Below are positions 52,306 to 53,704 of a stretch of 53,704 nucleotides of DNA, one piece after another. Numbering within the stretch: position 1 is the first letter of the stretch; each line of letters starts with the position of its first letter. Below the pieces are notes generated by a model. It was not told where the DNA came from, did no database searches, and saw nothing but the letters and a program-made list of their open reading frames with translations. The stretch lies in NCBI GenBank assembly GCA_035764935.1, contig DASTYK010000129.1:1-53704 (forward strand), given 5' to 3'. Origin of the DNA: Longimicrobiales bacterium (GTDB lineage Bacteria > Gemmatimonadota > Gemmatimonadetes > Longimicrobiales > RSA9). The translations under genes and the position numbers were made by a program.

Positions 52306-52417
52306 AACGTTGCTGGCGTTCGGGTTCGGGTAGATGCGTGCAACGTTGCCTTTGATAATGCGAGGCAATGTTGCTGGCGTTCGGGTTCGGGCAGATGCGT
52401 GCAACGTTGCCTTTGAT
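52306..52417. repeat. near-perfect direct repeat, 51-base unit, 61-base period
   Basis: Copies at 52306-52356 and 52367-52417 differ at two positions. Each unit starts AACGTTGC (AATGTTGC in copy 2) and ends near GCAACGTTGC, which is itself a 10-base palindrome, so each unit can also fold back. The repeats lie ~60 bases upstream of the csoR promoter. Confidence 0.85.
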
Positions 52418-52478
52418 GAGTTCATCGTGCGCCGTCCGGTTCGCGGACCTCGATGGCATCTGAGCGGCTCCCACGCAG

Positions 52479-52507
52479 TTGACGGCGCAACGGTCCTGCA
52501 CTATCAT
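52479..52507 (+). promoter_or_regulatory. csoR promoter
   Basis: TTGACG (52479-52484) and TATCAT (52502-52507) with an ideal 17-base spacer. The CsoR operator begins at the edge of the -10 element, so the repressor would block polymerase. Confidence 0.8.
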
Positions 52508-52528
52508 ACCCTAGGGGGGTACCCTAGG
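52506..52528. promoter_or_regulatory. CsoR operator
   Basis: TACCCTAGGGGGGTA (52507-52521), an inverted TACCC/GGGTA with a G-tract, followed by CCCTAGG. This fits the GC-tract pseudo-palindromes bound by CsoR proteins. It overlaps the csoR promoter, predicting copper-relieved autorepression of csoR-copA. Confidence 0.8.
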
Positions 52529-52587
52529 CAGCAGGCAGCAGGCAGACGCGGTACCCGAAACCAGACGAGCCAGAGGAGTCCACACCC

Positions 52588-52893
52588 ATGCACACGCATC
52601 CGTCTCACGCCGTGAAGCTCGAGCCCGAGATCAGGGACAAGGCGCTGGCGCGGCTCAAGCGCATCGAGGGGCAGGTCCGCGGGATCCACCGGATGATCGA
52701 GGAGGAGCGGTACTGCGCGGACGTGCTGACGCAGATCTCGTCGGTGCAGGAGGCGCTGCGGGGTGTGGGCAAGCTGATGATGCGGAACCACCTGCAGCAC
52801 TGCATCACGGATGCACTGCGCTCGGGCGATCCGCTGGAAGCGGAGCGGACATACCAGGAAGTGCTCGACCTCATGTACAAGCACGCCCGTTGA
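52588..52893 (+). CDS. csoR: copper-sensing repressor CsoR
   Basis: 101 residues, DUF156 all-helical tetramer. The Cu(I) ligands Cys43, His68 and Cys72 keep the spacing of CsoR (25 and 4 residues). Conserved LARLKRIEGQVRGIHRMIEE opens the DNA-binding helix. Copper binding releases it from the operator. A His-rich start (MHTHPSH) is extra. Start set by GGAG upstream. It lies 19 bases before the copper ATPase gene. Confidence 0.95.
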   Translation: MHTHPSHAVKLEPEIRDKALARLKRIEGQVRGIHRMIEEERYCADVLTQISSVQEALRGVGKLMMRNHLQHCITDALRSGDPLEAERTYQEVLDLMYKHAR

Positions 52894-52912
52894 GGGCGCG
52901 GAGGTATAGAGA

Positions 52913-53704
52913 ATGTCAGGCAATCGAGAGGCGACGGGCGGCACGCGATCCCTGTCGGCGGATGCGTCGGAAGCGGGTCCCGCGCAGGGCATCCACGACC
53001 CGGTGCCGGGAAGCGGTTCCGCCGTGTCGTCCGAGCCGCATGCACATCCCGGGTCTGCGGTGACTGGCGCCGCAACGGCACCGTCGGCGAGTGCGGTGGG
53101 AACGGGCGACGCCCCGGCGACGTCCGTGGCGGACCCGTCGGCCGAGCGCGTCACGGTGCCGCTGGTCGGCATGACGTGCGCGGCGTGCGCGACGCGGATT
53201 CAGAAGAAGGTTTCGAAGGGCGCCGGTGTGCTGGATGTCGCGGTGAACTTCGGTACGGAGCGCGCGACGGTGACGTACGATCCCACGACGTCGAATGCGG
53301 GTGAGATCGTCGCGCTGGTACGAAACGCCGGGTATGACGCGCGCGTGGAGGAGACGGAGCTGCACGTGCAGGGTCTCGACATGGCGATGAGCGGGGTACC
53401 GGTCGAGCGGCAGCTCCTGTCGCGTGCCGGTGTCGTGAGTGCGTCGGCGAACGTGGCGACGTCGAGTGTGCGGGTGGAGTACCTGCCGGAAACGGTGACG
53501 GCGGAGGACATGGCGGAAGCGATCGAGCGTGCGGGCTACCGGCTCGCGCAGCCGATCGACGTCGCGGATCCGGTGGAGCGGGAAAAGGTCGCGCGCGCCC
53601 GTGAGTACCGTACGCTTCTGCGGCGCTTCTGGCTGGCGGCTGCGCTCGGCGTGATTTCGATGGTGCTGTCGATGCCGCTCATGATGATGGAAGCGGGCAG
53701 CGCG
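52913..53704 (+). CDS. copA: copper-translocating P-type ATPase (5' part)
   Basis: 264 codons are present and the gene runs past the window end, so the ATPase core is missing. Residues 1-80 are Ala/Ser/Pro-rich. The first HMA domain starts at ~82 with GMTCAACATRI (Cu(I)-binding CxxC). The second HMA-like domain (~150-215) reads GLDMAMSGVPVERQLL, with no CxxC, so it cannot bind copper in the usual way. The first membrane helix (WLAAALGVISMVLSM) begins near residue 244. GGAGG precedes the ATG. It exports Cu(I) and is controlled by CsoR. Confidence 0.9.
   Translation, partial: MSGNREATGGTRSLSADASEAGPAQGIHDPVPGSGSAVSSEPHAHPGSAVTGAATAPSASAVGTGDAPATSVADPSAERVTVPLVGMTCAACATRIQKKVSKGAGVLDVAVNFGTERATVTYDPTTSNAGEIVALVRNAGYDARVEETELHVQGLDMAMSGVPVERQLLSRAGVVSASANVATSSVRVEYLPETVTAEDMAEAIERAGYRLAQPIDVADPVEREKVARAREYRTLLRRFWLAAALGVISMVLSMPLMMMEAGSA

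Noticed and set aside
52306-52417. Replication origin or attachment site
   Set aside because: No DnaA boxes, AT-rich unwinding region, integrase or tRNA nearby; only two direct copies are visible.

Overview
The window looks like chromosomal DNA of a GC-rich, didermic bacterium, most likely Gemmatimonadota. This rests on gene content and not on a database search. Pointers are a FecI/FecR-type sigma and anti-sigma pair next to a SusC/SusD outer-membrane uptake pair with an STN domain, many lipoproteins and signal peptides, two PBP1A paralogues with Pro/Asp/Thr-rich tails, a phenylacetyl-CoA epoxidase operon, and long antisense open frames caused by high third-position GC. There is no rRNA, tRNA, CRISPR array, integrase or insertion sequence.

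Layout. 1-13.6 kb: start of an iron-trafficking-like gene, a cold-shock protein with a candidate leader RNA, an NAD-dependent epimerase, two class A penicillin-binding proteins flanking a paaA-D-B-C operon with a PaaR-type operator and a split PaaD, a saccharopine-dehydrogenase-like protein and a secreted protein. 13.8-25 kb: an independent ECF sigma factor ended by a strong terminator, then a second ECF sigma factor, FecR, SusC, SusD, a lipoprotein and an S9 peptidase, which reads as a transport and degradation locus with trans-envelope signalling. 25-31 kb: M28 peptidase, lytic transglycosylase, lipoprotein, LMW tyrosine phosphatase, L,D-transpeptidase and fructosamine kinase. 31-40 kb: Yip1-like membrane protein, aminotransferase, DsbA-like oxidoreductase, a DEAD-box protein with degenerate catalytic motifs, HU, a GAF histidine kinase, and an aspartase fused to a cyclic-nucleotide-binding-like domain.

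40-44 kb holds the most system-like novelty. A tight operon encodes a small Cys-rich secreted peptide, a secreted propeller-like protein, an ABC ATPase and a permease. It sits behind a candidate sigma-54 promoter and just downstream of a receiver-less sigma-54 activator gene. 44-54 kb: a POT peptide transporter, envelope proteins, a coiled-coil protein, a nucleotidyltransferase-like protein, a metallophosphoesterase, topoisomerase IB, and a copper module (csoR with an operator overlapping its promoter, then copA running off the end).

Intergenic regions carry a family of imperfect palindromic repeats built on CACAGAGG/CACCGAGG-like words (12.56, 25.07-25.36 and 35.95-36.20 kb), and two different two-copy tandem repeats lie between topoisomerase IB and csoR.
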